Positions 62,094-64,000 of a stretch of 64,000 nucleotides of DNA are shown here, piece by piece; position 1 is the stretch's first letter; every line of letters starts with the position of its first letter. Source of the DNA: JACKIC01 sp964392305 (GTDB taxonomy: Bacteria > Planctomycetota > UBA1135 > UBA2386); the NCBI GenBank assembly GCA_964392305.1, contig CAYMPV010000015.1:1-64000 (forward strand), given 5' to 3'. The notes under the pieces were generated by a model. That model did no database searches and had not been told where the DNA came from. It saw only the letters and a list, made by a program, of their open reading frames with translations. A program made the translations under genes and the position numbers.

Positions 62094-64000
62094 TCAGCCG
62101 CCGAGTTTCGTCGCCGACAACAACACCGGTACCGGTTCGGCCGCGCCTTCGACGATGCGCACGATGCGGTCGGTGGCGACGTTGGCGAACGTCTGCGTCT
62201 TGCCGCTCTTGGGCCAGCGGACTTCGAGCCGATCGATGCGCGTCGCGTGGCCGATGCCGAGGGTCTGGCGCAGCGGGTTGGCGCCGAAGCTGCCACCGCT
62301 GTTGACGTGGCGGAAGATCTCGCGTTCGTGCCCGTCCTCGGTGAAGACGGCGTGCACCCGCGCGCCGATCGCGGAGCGGTTGCTGTCCTTGCCGACGAGC
62401 TGCACGCACAGCCAGTGGTTGCCGAAGCCGGGATTCTGGAACAGCGCGTTGTAGGACGGATCGCCCGGATAGGCGCCGCCCATGACCGCATAGACGTCCA
62501 GATCGCCGTCGGTGTCGAGGTCCGCGAACGAGATCGAGTGTCCCTTCTGCAAGTGGGCGAAACCGCCCGCCATGCTGACGTCGACGAAGTGTTTGCCGCC
62601 CTCGTTCTTGTACATGAGGTTCGGCATCAGGTTGTAGTAGTAGGGATCGCCGGTGCCGAGGTAGATGTCGAGCCAGCCGTCGTTGTCGAGGTCGCCGAAG
62701 TTCGCGCCCATCGGCAGCGCCGGATAGGTGAGACCGACGTCGGCCGCGACGTCCTTGAAGTGGCCCTTGCCGTCGCCGCGCCACAACTTCATCAGGTCGT
62801 GGGTGCTGGCGCGCACCTTGGTGCCGAGCACGTGGCCGGCGACGTGGCCGACGCCGGTGCTGTAGGCGGCGACGAACAGGTCGAGGTTGCCGTCGTTGTC
62901 GAAGTCCCAGAACCAGGTCGGGAAGCTCGCGATCGGCTTCTCCATCGCGAGCTTCGGTGCGACGTTCTCGAAGCGGTGGTCGCCGAGGTTGTGATAGAGC
63001 CGGTTCTCGCTGGCGAGGTTGCTGACGAACAGGTCGACGAGGCCGTCGCCGTCGTAGTCACCGAACGAGACGCCCTTCGTGTAGCCGAGGTTCTCGACGC
63101 CGGCCTGCGCCGCGATGTCGACGAACGTGCCGTTGCCCTGGTTCAAGAACAGCTGGCACGGTGCGTGGATCTTCGCCGTCGTTTCGTTGCCGATGTAGAG
63201 GTCGAGGTCACCGTCGTTGTCGATGTCCGCCCAGTCCGCCTGCGACGACGGGTAGGCGACGTCGCCGAGACCCGCGGCGAACGCGACGTCGACGAACGAT
63301 CCGTCACCGCGGTTCATCAGCAGCGAGTTGGGGTGGCGCCCGCCGTCGTAGAGCCACGCGCCGCGCAGCAGCACGACGTCGAGGTCGCCGTCGTTGTCGT
63401 AATCCGCCTGGAAGAGGTTGATGCCGCTGGTGATGCCGAGCAGGTTGGCCTGCTCGGTGCGCTCGGCGAACGAGCCGTTGCCTTCGTTGCGGAAGTAGCG
63501 CAGCTGGCCGTCGGCGTTCCAGAACGACATCAGGATGTCGAGGTCGTCGTCGTTGTCGAAGTCGTCGATGACGAGACCGCCGAGCAGCGCGAACGTGTCG
63601 AGCCCGACCTTCTGCGCGACGTTCGGGAAGTGCGGGAACGGGATCGACGACTGCAGCGCGGTCACCGGAATGCGGTGTTCGGCGCGCACGCCGTCGGGGT
63701 ACGTGCCGAGCGTCATGTGGGCGATGTTGAGCAACCAGCGGGCGCTGAGGTGCCAGAAGTCGTCGGGCGGCGTGTTGGCGAGCACCAGTTCGAAGCAGGG
63801 GATCGCGTGTGTCGAGCCGTCCTTCCTGGTGTGGATCGCGTCGCCGCGCAGCGGCAGGATGCAGCTCTCGGGGCTCGAACGCGCGCAGCAGTTCTGGGTC
63901 TCGGCCTGCCGGAGGTAGGCCATGCCGAGGTAGAAGACGATCGCGACGGCGGCATCGATGTCGCCGTCGATCTTGCCGTTCTGCAAGGCGTCGCGTGCCG
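62094..64000 (-). CDS. FG-GAP/ASPIC-UnbV (CRTAC1-like) protein, 5' end outside window
   Basis: The frame is open past the window edge at 64000, so the N-terminus with any signal is missing. The visible part, over 630 residues, starts in TPR-like helices (AIVFYLGMAYLRQAE), has a Cys set (NCCARSS, SCILPLRG), then many FG-GAP repeats with DxDxDGxxD calcium loops (DYDNDGDLDVV, DIDNDGDLDLY, DYDGDGLVDLF, DFDNDGNLDLF, DLDNDGWLDIY, DLDTDGDLDVY). It ends in the ASPIC/UnbV domain (HWLCVQLVGKDSNRSAIGARV; RIDRLEVRWPKSGKTQTF). It is a probable extracellular beta-propeller and converges with the beta-helix gene at 15 bases. Confidence 0.94.
   Translation of the reverse strand, partial: ARDALQNGKIDGDIDAAVAIVFYLGMAYLRQAETQNCCARSSPESCILPLRGDAIHTRKDGSTHAIPCFELVLANTPPDDFWHLSARWLLNIAHMTLGTYPDGVRAEHRIPVTALQSSIPFPHFPNVAQKVGLDTFALLGGLVIDDFDNDDDLDILMSFWNADGQLRYFRNEGNGSFAERTEQANLLGITSGINLFQADYDNDGDLDVVLLRGAWLYDGGRHPNSLLMNRGDGSFVDVAFAAGLGDVAYPSSQADWADIDNDGDLDLYIGNETTAKIHAPCQLFLNQGNGTFVDIAAQAGVENLGYTKGVSFGDYDGDGLVDLFVSNLASENRLYHNLGDHRFENVAPKLAMEKPIASFPTWFWDFDNDGNLDLFVAAYSTGVGHVAGHVLGTKVRASTHDLMKLWRGDGKGHFKDVAADVGLTYPALPMGANFGDLDNDGWLDIYLGTGDPYYYNLMPNLMYKNEGGKHFVDVSMAGGFAHLQKGHSISFADLDTDGDLDVYAVMGGAYPGDPSYNALFQNPGFGNHWLCVQLVGKDSNRSAIGARVHAVFTEDGHEREIFRHVNSGGSFGANPLRQTLGIGHATRIDRLEVRWPKSGKTQTFANVATDRIVRIVEGAAEPVPVLLSATKLGG

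Overview
This is a strongly GC-rich bacterial chromosomal window. It most likely comes from a member of the Planctomycetota. The reasons are: a TIGR02999-type ECF sigma factor in the same gene run as a PknB-type Ser/Thr kinase; many very large exported proteins (PKD, FG-GAP/ASPIC-UnbV, beta-helix, toroid types); exported caspase-like proteins with DUF4384; and signal peptides that very often end in A-Q. I assign the phylum by gene content only. I see no rRNA, tRNA, CRISPR, IS element or phage gene. Almost all of the window is coding.

Layout. Bases 1-144 hold the 5' end of a Lys/Ala-rich minus-strand gene. Bases 468-7322 (minus) carry a tripartite ABC efflux operon: TolC-like lipoprotein, HlyD-like adaptor, MacB/LolD-like ATPase, two FtsX permeases and a small lipoprotein, preceded by a Cys-rich exported protein. 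Bases 7472-19554 (plus) form one run: ECF sigma factor, exported glycine-rich protein, two lipoproteins, exported caspase-DUF4384 protein, DUF4384 lipoprotein, exported caspase-FGE-like fusion and transmembrane Ser/Thr kinase. This run looks like one regulatory and proteolytic system. Bases 19560-25077 hold an exported hypothetical protein and, divergently, an M14 peptidase-hemerythrin-DUF6265 operon. Bases 25084-33330 (minus) hold SelO, a solute-binding lipoprotein translationally coupled to a hybrid histidine kinase, HtpG with a nitroreductase, and YceH. Bases 33452-36382 hold a PKD-domain exported protein and an RNase Z-like hydrolase.

Bases 36592-46906 (plus) begin with a DUF2959 lipoprotein, followed by a tightly packed electron-transfer operon. 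It encodes an inner-membrane ferredoxin/FAD/b-heme fusion, a 23-haem cytochrome c, an outer-membrane beta-barrel, a 7-haem cytochrome and an 11-haem cytochrome. I read it as a candidate NAD(P)H-to-outside conduit of the porin-cytochrome kind, with 41 CxxCH sites.

Bases 46915-64000 hold a DTW-domain tRNA modification gene overlapping mobA; an exported protein with an internal duplication; DUF971 plus a Rossmann-like protein; a divergent LysR/YeiH pair; a transglutaminase-membrane protein pair; an exported toroid protein; a GT22-like mannosyltransferase; a beta-helix protein; and a 5'-truncated ASPIC/UnbV protein. A 32-base repeat occurs four times (7376, 20875, 46915, 46969). Two copies form an inverted pair between convergent genes, as REPIN elements do.
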